Positions 1-8,149 of a stretch of 64,000 nucleotides of DNA are shown here, in pieces (position 1 is the stretch's first letter; each line of letters opens with the position of its first letter). Made by a program: the position numbers and the translations under genes. A model generated the notes under the pieces. It was not told the DNA's origin and made no database searches. It was given only the letters and a program-made list of their open reading frames with translations. This stretch comes from Burkholderiaceae bacterium (lineage in GTDB: Bacteria > Pseudomonadota > Gammaproteobacteria > Burkholderiales > Burkholderiaceae_B). Location: contig JAGOAJ010000013.1 of assembly GCA_017983955.1 (NCBI GenBank), forward strand, positions 34,751-98,750, written 5' to 3'.

Positions 1-166
1 AAGCCCCCAGCATGTACAAGGCGCCATGAGCGAAGTTAATTACATTAAGCAAGCCGAAAATGACGGCGAGTCCCAGCGAAAGTACTGCATAAAACGAGCC
101 GTTCACCAGACCTAAGAGCAGTTGTCCCAACAGGGCCTGGATAGGGATACCAAATAATTCTGTCAT
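1..166 (-). CDS. livH: Branched-chain amino-acid-type ABC transporter permease LivH, N-terminal part (cut by window edge)
   Basis: Only the first 55 codons are in the window; the gene runs off the left edge. The reading frame starts at an ATG at 164-166 (minus strand) and reads MTELFGIPIQALLGQ, then a hydrophobic helix and the motif NFAHGALYMLGA, which is the conserved LivH signature (NFAHG). LivH is one of two integral-membrane subunits of HAAT transporters that import branched-chain amino acids, amides or related compounds. It follows the binding-protein gene by 97 bp and is probably the last-but-one gene of a livG-livF-binding protein-livH operon, with livM expected beyond the edge. The substrate cannot be told from the permease. 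Confidence 0.9.
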   Translation of the reverse strand, partial: MTELFGIPIQALLGQLLLGLVNGSFYAVLSLGLAVIFGLLNVINFAHGALYMLGA

Positions 167-213
167 GTTGTTGTGTCGTCCGTGACGGGGTCGGGCCGGA
201 TTACTGGAAATGG

Positions 214-247
214 CAAGGGCTTGCTGATCGTTCCAGGCAAGCCCTTG
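214..247. other. Intercistronic hairpin between binding-protein gene and livH
   Basis: CAAGGGCTTGC (214-224) is the exact reverse complement of GCAAGCCCTTG (237-247), with a 12-base loop. It lies just downstream of the binding-protein stop codon on the minus strand. No run of T follows in the direction of transcription, so it is not a standard intrinsic terminator. Stable hairpins in this position commonly protect the upstream message from 3' exonucleases, which would give more binding protein than permease; that role is inferred. Confidence 0.6.
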
Positions 248-263
248 TCGTATAAGGATTTAG

Positions 264-1475
264 TTATTTTTTAATGAACTTACATGTGGATTCTGCCAAT
301 GAAGCATAAACCTGGTCACCCGGCAATGTAGCAACGGTTTTGTAGTAATCCCATGGTTTTTTGGATTCAGCGGTCGACTTTACCTGCATTAAATACATGT
401 CGTGGATCATGCGGCCGTCTTCGCGGACATAGCCATTGTTTGTGAACATGTCATTGATTTTATTGGATTTCATCCATTTCATGACGGTGTCGGTGTCATC
501 TGAGCCGGTTTCTTTGATGGCTTTCAGATAGAAGGCTGCGCTGGAGTAGTCACCCGCTTGCAGAAACGAAGGCATGCGTTTGTGCGTGTCAAAAAAGCGC
601 TGTGCCCATTTTCTGGACTCGTCGCTTTGATCCCAGTACCAACCTGAAGTCAGGTACAGCCCGGCGGTGGCGTCCAGACCCAAAGCGTGGATGTCATTAA
701 TGAACACCAGCAGACCAGCTAGCTTCATGGTGTCAGTGACACCGAATTCCTTGGCGGTTTTAACCGAAGTGATAAAGTCGCCGCCTGCGTTGGCCAGCCC
801 CAGGATCTGAGCCTTGGAGGATTGGGCCTGCAGCATAAAGGAGGAGTAGTCGGTGGTTGCCAGGGGAACCCTGACCTCGCCTAGTACTTGACCGCCTTCT
901 TTTTTGACGACCTCGGCGGTGTCACGTTCCAGCGAGTGGCCGAAGGCGTAGTCAGCTGTCAGGAAAAACCAGGTTTTTCCGCCGTCCTTGACCACAGCTG
1001 AACCCGTGCCCCGCGCCAAAGCGATGGTGTCGTAGGCATAGTGGATGGTGTAGGGCGTGCACTGGGAGTTGGTCAGGTTGGATGAGCCTGCACCTACGGC
1101 AATAAAGGGGCGTTTCTTTTCTTCGGCGACTGCAGCCATGGCCAGCGATGTCGCTGAGTTGGTACCCCCGATCAGGACGTCCATTTTCTGTTCGTCAAAC
1201 CATTCGCGTGCACGCGCCGAGGCGATATCGGCTTTGTTCTGGTGATCGGCGACGAGGAGTTCGATTTTCTTACCGTTGATTTCCCCGCCGGCATCGGCAA
1301 TGGCCATGCGTATGGCATCGGCGCCAGCGTTACCATCAATGTCTGAGTAAACACTGGACATATCGGTGATGAAGCCGATACGTATCACATCGTCAGAAAT
1401 TCCAGCAGCCTGACCTGAGGTGGCTAGGCCTAGTCCTGCAGTGGCGAGAGCAATCGAAAGTATGCGTAGTTTCAT
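264..1475 (-). CDS. HAAT-family ABC transporter substrate-binding protein
   Basis: A 403-residue periplasmic type I binding protein (LivK-like, Peripla_BP_6 family). The first 24 residues form a classic Sec signal peptide ending ATSGQAA. The mature part opens with the family pattern IRIGFITDMSSVYSDIDG, then the G-A-D-A-I-R-M-A helix and KIELLVADHQNKAD. ADYAFGHS near residue 175 matches the family Y-x-x-G motif of the second lobe. It captures a ligand in the periplasm and hands it to LivH/LivM. An AGGAG-like ribosome site (cggagata) lies before the ATG. It lies between livF and livH in one minus-strand operon. Ligand uncertain: members of this subfamily take amino acids, urea-like amides or aromatic acids. 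Confidence 0.85.
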   Translation of the reverse strand: MKLRILSIALATAGLGLATSGQAAGISDDVIRIGFITDMSSVYSDIDGNAGADAIRMAIADAGGEINGKKIELLVADHQNKADIASARAREWFDEQKMDVLIGGTNSATSLAMAAVAEEKKRPFIAVGAGSSNLTNSQCTPYTIHYAYDTIALARGTGSAVVKDGGKTWFFLTADYAFGHSLERDTAEVVKKEGGQVLGEVRVPLATTDYSSFMLQAQSSKAQILGLANAGGDFITSVKTAKEFGVTDTMKLAGLLVFINDIHALGLDATAGLYLTSGWYWDQSDESRKWAQRFFDTHKRMPSFLQAGDYSSAAFYLKAIKETGSDDTDTVMKWMKSNKINDMFTNNGYVREDGRMIHDMYLMQVKSTAESKKPWDYYKTVATLPGDQVYASLAESTCKFIKK

Positions 1476-1520
1476 GGGACTATCTCCGGGTGGTGGGGTA
1501 CATCAATTGGCTGGGATCGT

Positions 1521-2237
1521 TTAAACACCAAGCAATGTAGTTAGCACTTCTTGTTTTGAGGCGAGTTCGCCAGCGTCAAAAGCTTCGACGATCTGACCAT
1601 GTTCCATCACGTAGAAGCGGTCTGCCAGTGGTGCGGCGAACCGGAAGTTCTGTTCAACCATGACGATGGTGTAACCCTTTTGTTTAAGGGCGGTAATCAT
1701 GCGCGCCAGAGCTTGAACGATGACTGGGGCCAGGCCTTCAGAAATTTCGTCCAGCAAGAGCAGATTGGCACCGGTACGCAAGATGCGCGCCACGGCCAGC
1801 ATTTGTTGTTCTCCACCTGACAGCCGGGTGCCAGGTGAGTGGCGGCGTTCGTGCAAGTTGGGGAACATATCGTAGATTTCAGCCAGTGACATGCCGCCGC
1901 CCAGCGTATCGCCTACCGTAGGAGGCAGCAACAGGTTTTCTTCGCAGGATAGTCCTGCAAAGATGCCGCGTTCTTCGGGGCAATAACCTATGCCCAGGTG
2001 GGCGATCTGGTAGGTAGGGGAGTGTATGGTTTCTGTGCCGCGTATCCGTATGGAGCCTTTGCGGCTGCCAGTCAGCCCCAAAATGGCGCGTAAGGTGCTG
2101 GTGCGCCCAGCGCCGTTGCGCCCTAGCAGGGTGACGACTTCGCCTTGCATGACGCTAAGCGAAACCCCATGTAGAACATGGGATTCGCCGTACCAGGCAT
2201 GTAGGTCGGTTATTTCAAGAGCAGGTGTCGTGGTCAT
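1521..2237 (-). CDS. livF: HAAT transporter ATPase LivF (Walker A lysine replaced by arginine)
   Basis: A 238-residue ABC ATPase of the LivF branch. Order of motifs: Walker A GRNGAGRTS (residues 39-47), ABC signature LSGGEQQ near 138, Walker B LLLLDEISEGL near 156-166, and VEQN in place of the switch histidine, which is usual for LivF. The odd point is Arg45 where Walker A normally has Lys; the codon is CGC and the surrounding frame is intact. The second LivF in this window (27170-27904) has the ordinary Lys. It overlaps livG by 4 bases (ATGA), so the two are probably translationally coupled. It hydrolyses ATP as one half of a LivG-LivF dimer on the inner face of the membrane. Confidence 0.88.
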   Translation of the reverse strand: MTTTPALEITDLHAWYGESHVLHGVSLSVMQGEVVTLLGRNGAGRTSTLRAILGLTGSRKGSIRIRGTETIHSPTYQIAHLGIGYCPEERGIFAGLSCEENLLLPPTVGDTLGGGMSLAEIYDMFPNLHERRHSPGTRLSGGEQQMLAVARILRTGANLLLLDEISEGLAPVIVQALARMITALKQKGYTIVMVEQNFRFAAPLADRFYVMEHGQIVEAFDAGELASKQEVLTTLLGV

Positions 2238-3007
2238 GCGTGAGCCCCTTCGAGTTCGCCGCTAGTGGTTCCCATATAGGCTTCCATGACAGCAGGGTGG
2301 CGGGACACGTGATCGTAATCGCCTTCGGCCAGTACAGCGCCGCGCGCCAATACCGTGATTTGGTCGGCGATAGACGAGATAACATTCATATTGTGTTCGA
2401 CCATGAGTATGCTGCGGCCCTGACTGACCTTTTTAATGAGTTGCGTGACGCGATCGACGTCTTCGTGGCCCATGCCCTGAGTGGGTTCATCCAGCAGCAT
2501 GAGTTGGGGGTCCATGGCCAGCGTTGTCGCGATTTCCAGGGCGCGCTTGCGGCCATAGGGAAGGTTGGCCGTGTATTCGTGGGCCAGCGCGGACAGATCG
2601 ACTTCTTCCAGCAATTCCATAGCCCTGTCGTTAAGACGATCAAGTATGCGGTTACTGCGCCAGAAATGGAAAGATTCCCCCGTGGCGCGCTGCAAGCCTA
2701 TGCGTACGTTTTCCAACAGAGTTAGTTGAGGGAAAACAGCGGAAATCTGGAATGACCGAATGATGCCCCGACGCGCGATTTGCGCGGGCTTTTCCCCGGT
2801 GATTTCATGATCGTTAAAATAAATATGCCCTGAAGTCGGGGTAAGGAATTTGGTCAGCAAATTAAAACAGGTGGTCTTACCAGCCCCATTGGGTCCGATC
2901 AGAGCGTGAATGCTGCCTTTTTTTACTTGCAGGTTGACATTGTCTACTGCGACAAAGCCCCTGAAATCCTTAGTAAGGTTTTTAGTTTGTAGGATGTATT
3001 CGCTCAT
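2234..3007 (-). CDS. livG: HAAT transporter ATPase LivG
   Basis: A 257-residue ABC ATPase of the LivG type. Walker A is GPNGAGKTT, the signature is degenerate (LPYGRKRALE, typical of LivG), Walker B is LMLLDEPTQGM and the switch region is MVEHNMNVI. An in-frame TTG lies three codons upstream, but ATG at 3005-3007 matches usual LivG N-termini and is preferred. It is the first gene of the minus-strand transporter operon; the 134 bp between it and the end of nth should hold the promoter, although all genes here point the same way. Partner of LivF with standard Walker A. Confidence 0.9.
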   Translation of the reverse strand: MSEYILQTKNLTKDFRGFVAVDNVNLQVKKGSIHALIGPNGAGKTTCFNLLTKFLTPTSGHIYFNDHEITGEKPAQIARRGIIRSFQISAVFPQLTLLENVRIGLQRATGESFHFWRSNRILDRLNDRAMELLEEVDLSALAHEYTANLPYGRKRALEIATTLAMDPQLMLLDEPTQGMGHEDVDRVTQLIKKVSQGRSILMVEHNMNVISSIADQITVLARGAVLAEGDYDHVSRHPAVMEAYMGTTSGELEGAHA

Positions 3008-3141
3008 GCGTGCCAACAGTGGTATTAAAGTCAGAATAGCTAAAACGTCAGTATAAGGTGAACGTTGCGGCTGGCACTATCGGGGTTTTCATCGCCCCCG
3101 TTGGGTCTTGTGCGACATGGCGTGGAGTGGTAAGGGGACTA

Positions 3142-3780
3142 CTATTTAAGTTGGGTTTTTTGCTTGTATTCACACAGATCGGCAATGCCGCATTGTGGGC
3201 ATTTTGGTGTGCGAGCTACGCATACGTAACGGCCATGCAATATCAGCCAATGATGAGCATCCTGCAGAAATTGCTTTGGAATCAAGCGCTCTAGCTTGCG
3301 TTCAACTTCCACTACGTTTTTTCCTGGTGCCAGGCCAGTACGGTTGGCGACGCGGAAAATGTGCGTGTCTACGGCGATAGTAGGGTGGCCAAAGGCGGTG
3401 TTAAGGACGACATTGGCTGTTTTGCGTCCGACGCCGGGCAGCGCTTCCAGTGCGTCCCTGTCGTTAGGTACCTCGCCGTGGTGCTGTGCGATCAGAATTT
3501 CACAGGTTCTAATGACATTTTTTGCCTTGGTCCTGTATAAACCTATGGTTTTTACAGCCTCGGTGACTTGGTCCAGGCCCATATCCAATAAGCCTTGCGG
3601 CGTGCCGTGCTCAGGAAAGAAGCGACGTGTGGCCAGATTGACTGCACGGTCTGTGGCTTGCGCCGACAGAAGCACGGCGATCAACAGCTGAAACGTGCTG
3701 TCGTATTCCAGTTCAGTGGTGGGGTGCGGGTTGGCGGCTTGAAAGCGACTGAAAATCTCTGTGCGTTTTTCTTTGTTCAT
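3142..3780 (-). CDS. nth: Endonuclease III
   Basis: A 212-residue bifunctional DNA glycosylase/AP lyase that removes oxidised pyrimidines in base excision repair. The helix-hairpin-helix is [13 protein letters not shown] (catalytic Lys of GRKTA), followed by [11 protein letters not shown], which carries the catalytic Asp. The C-terminus has the [4Fe-4S] cluster pattern C-x6-C-x2-C-x5-C ([17 protein letters not shown]). Length is normal for the family. It overlaps the upstream RnfB-like gene by 4 bases (ATGA); an rnf/rsx-nth linkage is also seen in enterobacteria. Confidence 0.96.
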   Translation of the reverse strand: MNKEKRTEIFSRFQAANPHPTTELEYDSTFQLLIAVLLSAQATDRAVNLATRRFFPEHGTPQGLLDMGLDQVTEAVKTIGLYRTKAKNVIRTCEILIAQHHGEVPNDRDALEALPGVGRKTANVVLNTAFGHPTIAVDTHIFRVANRTGLAPGKNVVEVERKLERLIPKQFLQDAHHWLILHGRYVCVARTPKCPQCGIADLCEYKQKTQLK

Positions 3781-4403
3781 GGTCGTTGTCGTCTGGCCCT
3801 GGCGCGCGCTAATGCGTCGGCAATCACTTGTTGCCTGGCGCTGGCGTCGTCACTGGCGGCGGCTGAAACTGTTGGTTTGTTGGCCAGGTTTCTGGCTACC
3901 GCCCCAGTGGGTTCGTTATATTGGGTATGTAGCCGCTGCTGGCGTTGCTGGTAATGCTGGCGCCCACGGTTAGCATCGTCAGGGGTCCATTCCCGCAGGG
4001 CTGGTTCCATGGTGATGCAGTCGGTGGGACAGGGGGCCACGCACAGGTCGCAACCTGTACACAGCTCGGGGATGACGGTGTGCATCTGCTTGTTGGCGCC
4101 CACAATGGCATCGACCGGGCAAGCTTGTATGCACAAGGTGCAGCCTATGCAGTGTTGTTCGTCAATGACGGCGACGGTCAGGGGCTGCTGCAGGCCGCAA
4201 CTGGCGTCAGGGGCTAGCGCTGGTCTATTCAATAAAGCGGCCAGCGCCTGTATCCCAGCTGTGCCTCCGGGGGGGCAGCGGTTAATGGCTTCGGCATCAT
4301 TTGTAATAGCGACCGCGTATGGGTGGCAGCCGTCGTATCCGCATTTGGTGCATTGCGTTTGCGGTAGCAAAGCGTCGATACGATCAATAAGGGAAATAGA
4401 CAT
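3777..4403 (-). CDS. RnfB/RsxB-like iron-sulfur protein
   Basis: A 208-residue ferredoxin-type protein. It has the Fe-S domain of RnfB ([13 protein letters not shown], then CPPGG) near the N-terminus, followed by two [4Fe-4S] ferredoxin motifs ([16 protein letters not shown] and [16 protein letters not shown]) and an Arg/Gln-rich tail with ARARARRQR. The start is the ATG at 4401-4403; an upstream in-frame TTG is less likely. Unlike enterobacterial RsxB there is no N-terminal membrane helix, and no other rnf genes are adjacent, so this is probably a stand-alone electron carrier. In enterobacteria Rsx reduces SoxR and lies beside nth, but the partner here is unknown. Translationally coupled to nth. 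Confidence 0.85.
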   Translation of the reverse strand: MSISLIDRIDALLPQTQCTKCGYDGCHPYAVAITNDAEAINRCPPGGTAGIQALAALLNRPALAPDASCGLQQPLTVAVIDEQHCIGCTLCIQACPVDAIVGANKQMHTVIPELCTGCDLCVAPCPTDCITMEPALREWTPDDANRGRQHYQQRQQRLHTQYNEPTGAVARNLANKPTVSAAASDDASARQQVIADALARARARRQRP

Positions 4404-4454
4404 AAGGCAATCAGAGGCGCGTAGGCCTCTGATGTAGGGTTGCAAGCAAAGGCT

Positions 4455-5681
4455 TTAGGCTGCTTTGCGAATAAACGCTGCTATTTTAGGGCAGATGATG
4501 TTGCGCCAGCGACGGCCAGAAAAAATTCCATAGTGACCACAATCGGCCGCGGTGAATTGTTCCTTGTGGCTGGCATCTATGCCACTGCACAGGGTTTGTG
4601 CAGCATGGGTCTGGCCTTCGCCGGAAATGTCGTCCAGTTCGCCTTCGATGGTGAACAAGGCAACCGAGGTGATATCGGCGGGTTTGACCAGTTGACCATC
4701 GATTTCCCAGGTGCCCATGGGAAGATTTCTTTCCTGAAAGACCGTTTTAATGGTGTCCAGATAGAATTCTGCGGGCATGTCCAGGACGGCGTTGTACTCA
4801 TCGTAAAAACGACGGTGCGCTTCGGCGTCGTCGCCATCGCCTTGCAGCAGATGACAGTAGAAGTCGTAGTGCGACTTCATGTGGCGGTCTGGATTCATCG
4901 CCATAAAGCCAGCATGCTGCAAGAAGCCAGGATAAACCAAGCGTCCTGCACCGCTGAAACGGACAGGCACGCGATGAATCAGGTTGTTTTCAAACCACGA
5001 GAAGGGTTTGGTTTCGGCCAGACGATTCACCTGCGTCGGTGATTGCCTGGTGTCTATGGGGCCGCCCATCATGATCATGCTACGTGGCAGACAGGGGTCT
5101 TGAGCGGTGGCCATCAGTGAAATGGCGGCCAGCACCGGAACCGTAGGCTGGCACACTGAAATGACGTGGACATCAGGACCCAGGTGACGGATAAAGTCCT
5201 GCACGTAGCGCACGTAGTCATTCAGGTGAAAAGGCCCTTGGTTGACTGGCACCATGCGTGCATCTACCCAGTCTGTGACGTAGACATCGTGCGCCGGCAA
5301 TAAAGAGCGTACGGTATCGCGTAGCAAGGTGGCGTGGTGGCCAGACAGCGGCGCTACCAACAGTACACGCGGGTCAGCTGGACGGTCAGCCGGGGTGGCG
5401 CGCTCGAAATGCACCAGATTACAGAAAGGCTTGGCCAGTACAGTATGTTCACTGACAGCCACGGCTTGATCGTCGATCAGGGTAGTGTCCAGCCCCCAAG
5501 CGGGTTTTTCGTAGTCCTTGCCCAGCCTGTGTACCAATTCGTAGGTGGCGGCAATTTGCCGCGACATAGGGGTGTAAGCAAACGGACTATAGGGATGCGA
5601 AAAAAGCTGGGAGCCTTGGTCAGTAAACGTTGCCAGAGGGGTCAGGAAAGATCGTTGCAGCTCGTGCAGGTCGTAAAGCAT
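4455..5681 (-). CDS. phaZ: Intracellular poly(3-hydroxybutyrate) depolymerase
   Basis: A 408-residue protein that follows the Ralstonia intracellular PHB depolymerase PhaZ1 almost end to end: MLYDLHELQRS at the start, APLSGHHATLLRDTVR, HVISVCQPTVPVLAAISLMA with the nucleophilic Cys at residue 177, EGELDDISG with the acid, and HCGHYGIFSGRRWR with the catalytic His. It mobilises stored PHB granules in the cytoplasm. Length is normal. It stands alone, 52 bp upstream of the RnfB-like gene and with about 190 bp of non-coding sequence before it. It pairs functionally with the phasin at 58118. Confidence 0.95.
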   Translation of the reverse strand: MLYDLHELQRSFLTPLATFTDQGSQLFSHPYSPFAYTPMSRQIAATYELVHRLGKDYEKPAWGLDTTLIDDQAVAVSEHTVLAKPFCNLVHFERATPADRPADPRVLLVAPLSGHHATLLRDTVRSLLPAHDVYVTDWVDARMVPVNQGPFHLNDYVRYVQDFIRHLGPDVHVISVCQPTVPVLAAISLMATAQDPCLPRSMIMMGGPIDTRQSPTQVNRLAETKPFSWFENNLIHRVPVRFSGAGRLVYPGFLQHAGFMAMNPDRHMKSHYDFYCHLLQGDGDDAEAHRRFYDEYNAVLDMPAEFYLDTIKTVFQERNLPMGTWEIDGQLVKPADITSVALFTIEGELDDISGEGQTHAAQTLCSGIDASHKEQFTAADCGHYGIFSGRRWRNIICPKIAAFIRKAA

Positions 5682-5759
5682 ATAGCTAACTTAAGCCTCT
5701 AGGGTGATTGCTTTTATTAATGGGCTGTGTCGCAAAACGTACTGTCAGGCAGCAAAAAG

Positions 5760-5805
5760 GGTATATATAACAGCTATAAGCAAATAGCCATCGTACAAAT
5801 ATACC
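5760..5805. promoter_or_regulatory. Nested inverted repeats upstream of phaZ
   Basis: GGTATAT (5760-5766) pairs exactly with ATATACC (5799-5805), and inside it GCTAT (5773-5777) pairs with ATAGC (5784-5788). The AT-rich block lies 80-125 bp upstream of the phaZ start and downstream of fdxA. It could be a promoter/operator region for phaZ or a weak fdxA terminator; no TGC-N3-GCA PhaR-type site was found here. Confidence 0.35.
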
Positions 5806-5868
5806 TGAAATTTCTGCTTGCCTGTTGTAGTTAATTTCCCTAAGCGCCCGTGAGGCTTGCATTTTGTT

Positions 5869-6192
5869 TTATCGTTCCAGGTATTTGAGCTTGTCTTCGA
5901 CGCCATTCCAATCATCGGCGTCGGGCAAGGGTTTACGCGAGCGATTGATGGACCCAAATTCCGGGGTCAGCTCTACGTTCAGCTCAATAAACTGGACTTG
6001 GTCCTGAGGTACGTCTTCTTCGGCGAATATTGCGTTGGCAGGGCATTCAGGTACGCAAACGGCACAGTCTATGCATTCCTCGGGGTCTATGACCAGGAAA
6101 TTGGGACCTTCCCGGAAGCAGTCTACGGGGCATACATCGACGCAGTCGGTAAATTTACATTTAATACAGTTTTCAGTCACGACGTGTGTCAT
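5869..6192 (-). CDS. fdxA: Seven-iron ferredoxin FdxA
   Basis: A 107-residue 7Fe ferredoxin of the Azotobacter FdI type. [20 protein letters not shown] supplies the [3Fe-4S] ligands and part of the [4Fe-4S] cluster; [16 protein letters not shown] supplies the rest. The C-terminal extension ([10 protein letters not shown], ending DKLKYLER) is typical of this family in Proteobacteria. It carries electrons in the cytoplasm; the partner is not evident. It is divergent from pncB with 165 bp between starts. Confidence 0.95.
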   Translation of the reverse strand: MTHVVTENCIKCKFTDCVDVCPVDCFREGPNFLVIDPEECIDCAVCVPECPANAIFAEEDVPQDQVQFIELNVELTPEFGSINRSRKPLPDADDWNGVEDKLKYLER

Positions 6193-6277
6193 GCGGGGAC
6201 TCCGGAAACAGGGGTTGCAATAAAGGATTTCGCGGCAGTGTCATACTAGCGTTTATACTGATTTTACCGAATAACCG

Positions 6278-6302
6278 GGCAGGGCTACTTATTGACCCTG
6301 CC
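6278..6302. promoter_or_regulatory. Inverted repeat in the fdxA-pncB divergent promoter region
   Basis: GGCAGGG (6278-6284) and CCCTGCC (6296-6302) are perfect inverted repeats separated by 11 bases. The site lies 56 bp before the pncB start and 86 bp before the fdxA start, so it could be an operator acting on either gene or a hairpin in the pncB leader. Function not shown. Confidence 0.4.
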
Positions 6303-6357
6303 AGCGATGTTGGTCCTGAGTATGCTAAGGTAGTTTCAACCCTTATTTCGTGCTGCA

Positions 6358-7533
6358 ATGATAATCACTTCACTACTAGATACTGACCTCTATAAATTCT
6401 CGATGATGCAGGTGGTACTGCACGAATTTCCTGCTGCTCAGGTCGAATATCGTTATAAATGCCGCACGCCTAATATCGTGCTCAGCACTTATCTTGATGA
6501 AATTCGAGCGGAAATTCATGCGCTGTGCCAGTTGCGCTTTACTGAAGATGAACTTCAATATTTGCGTAGCCTGCGCTTTATAAAAAGTGACTTTGTCGAT
6601 TTTCTGGGCCTATTTCATATGCCTGAAAAATGCATCACGGTCAGCGAGGGGGATTTGCCAGGCGAAATTGCCATCACGGTCAAGGGACCATGGCTGCACA
6701 CTATTTTATTTGAAATTCCAGTGCTGGCGATAGTCAATGAAGTGTATTTTCGTAACACCTGTGCTGAACCTGGCTGGGAAGAAGGTCGCAAGCGCTTGCA
6801 GTCGAAAATGCGTCTGGTCATTGATGACCCCGCGCTGGATGATTTTCGCGTGGCTGAATATGGCACCCGCCGCCGCTTTTCCAAGCAATGGCACGAAGAA
6901 GTCGTTATAACGATGAAAGCCCAGATGGGCCTGAACTTTGCAGGTACCAGCAACGTCTGGTTGGCAATGAAGCATCACGTCACGCCGTTGGGCACTATGG
7001 GTCATGAATATCTACAGGCCTGTCAGGCTCTGGGGCCGCGTCTGCGCGACTCGCAAGTGTTTGCCCTAGAGGTCTGGGCAAAGGAATATCGTGGTGACCT
7101 GGGTATCGCCTTGTCCGATGTCTATGGTATGGACGCCTTCCTGCGCGACTTCGACATGTATTTCTGCAAACTGTTTGACGGTGCTCGCCATGATTCTGGC
7201 GACCCCTTCATCTGGGGTGATCGCCTACTGGCACACTACGCTCAAAATCGCACCGACCCTAGGACCAAGACCTTAGTGTTTTCTGATGGCCTGACCATAC
7301 CCAAGGCCATAGAATTGGCGCGTCACTTTGCCGGGCGTTGCAAAGTTTCGTTTGGCATAGGTACCAACCTGACCAACGATTTAGGCCATCAGCCTTTGCA
7401 AATCGTTATGAAAATGGTGCGCTGTAATGGCCAGCCTGTAGCCAAGGTGTCCGATGCCCCAGAGAAAACCATGTGTGATGACCCAGCCTACTTGGCTTAT
7501 CTGCGCCAAGTCTTTCAGTTGCCACCTGCGTAG
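6358..7533 (+). CDS. pncB: Nicotinate phosphoribosyltransferase
   Basis: A 391-residue enzyme that makes nicotinate mononucleotide from nicotinate and PRPP with ATP, the Preiss-Handler salvage route to NAD. The N-terminus [16 protein letters not shown] is the family signature, [16 protein letters not shown] is conserved, and the PRPP region is [15 protein letters not shown] followed by [10 protein letters not shown] and [10 protein letters not shown]. Length is that of the gamma/betaproteobacterial PncB. Start is ATG 6358. A NadQ/NrtR-like NAD regulator is encoded at 21734 and could control it, but no shared operator was identified. Confidence 0.96.
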   Translation: MIITSLLDTDLYKFSMMQVVLHEFPAAQVEYRYKCRTPNIVLSTYLDEIRAEIHALCQLRFTEDELQYLRSLRFIKSDFVDFLGLFHMPEKCITVSEGDLPGEIAITVKGPWLHTILFEIPVLAIVNEVYFRNTCAEPGWEEGRKRLQSKMRLVIDDPALDDFRVAEYGTRRRFSKQWHEEVVITMKAQMGLNFAGTSNVWLAMKHHVTPLGTMGHEYLQACQALGPRLRDSQVFALEVWAKEYRGDLGIALSDVYGMDAFLRDFDMYFCKLFDGARHDSGDPFIWGDRLLAHYAQNRTDPRTKTLVFSDGLTIPKAIELARHFAGRCKVSFGIGTNLTNDLGHQPLQIVMKMVRCNGQPVAKVSDAPEKTMCDDPAYLAYLRQVFQLPPA

Positions 7534-7544
7534 CTAATTCACTA

Positions 7545-8054
7545 CTACAGCAGCAGTGCTGCCAGCAGGCCGCCGGTTTCGGCGCAGTCTGCCTGGTTTT
7601 GTGCCGTCAGTGTTTTGGGTGCAAGTATGGCTGCTGGTGTCTGGGCGTCGGTATTGACGATAAGTATGGGCGACACGCGTTCCAGACGCCAGCCGGTGCA
7701 GATACGCTCAGCTTGGCGAGCGGCGCCACTGCCATCCGAACCAGCACTAATCATTAGGGCATAGGGGCGACCGTTTAATTGGTCCAGCACGGGGTAGTAG
7801 TTACGGTCAAAAAACTCTTTCATTTGACCGCTTAATGCAGCCAGGTTTTCTGGTGCGCAAAATACATAGCCATCAGCTTGCAACAGATCGTCTGCCTGAG
7901 TGGCCGCGGCGGCTTTCACTATAATTCGCAAATCACCGCTGTTGGTTAACTGGCTAGCAACGTCTTGGGCGCCACGGGCGGCAGCTTGTATCATTTGTTG
8001 CGCCGCGCCGGTACGTGAATGCCACACCATCAAAAGTGTTTTTATACGGTTCAT
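7545..8054 (-). CDS. Flavodoxin-like NAD(P)H-dependent reductase / FMN-binding protein
   Basis: A 169-residue flavodoxin-fold protein. LMVWHSRTGAAQQM near the N-terminus matches the phosphate-binding loop of flavodoxins (T/S-x-T-G-x-T), and GYVFCAPENLAALSGQMKEFFDR matches the flavin-contacting loop of WrbA/NADPH-FMN reductases. It is convergent with pncB, 11 bp apart, and divergent from relA. The exact substrate is not apparent; a quinone or FMN reductase role is the likeliest. Confidence 0.7.
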   Translation of the reverse strand: MNRIKTLLMVWHSRTGAAQQMIQAAARGAQDVASQLTNSGDLRIIVKAAAATQADDLLQADGYVFCAPENLAALSGQMKEFFDRNYYPVLDQLNGRPYALMISAGSDGSGAARQAERICTGWRLERVSPILIVNTDAQTPAAILAPKTLTAQNQADCAETGGLLAALLL

Positions 8055-8149
8055 AGGCCTGGATCAGAGTCCAATTGTGGAGTGATACACGTTAGTATAG
8101 GGCCGTGGTGTGCTATCGCTTGCAGCACCCAATTTTTTGTCAGAATGTT

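Noticed and set aside
5682-5868. PhaR-type operator for phaZ
   Set aside because: No TGC-N3-GCA palindrome could be found in this interval.
5745-5957. 70-residue minus-strand frame spanning the phaZ-fdxA gap
   Set aside because: It overlaps the 3' end of fdxA out of frame and has low-complexity sequence with no ribosome site.
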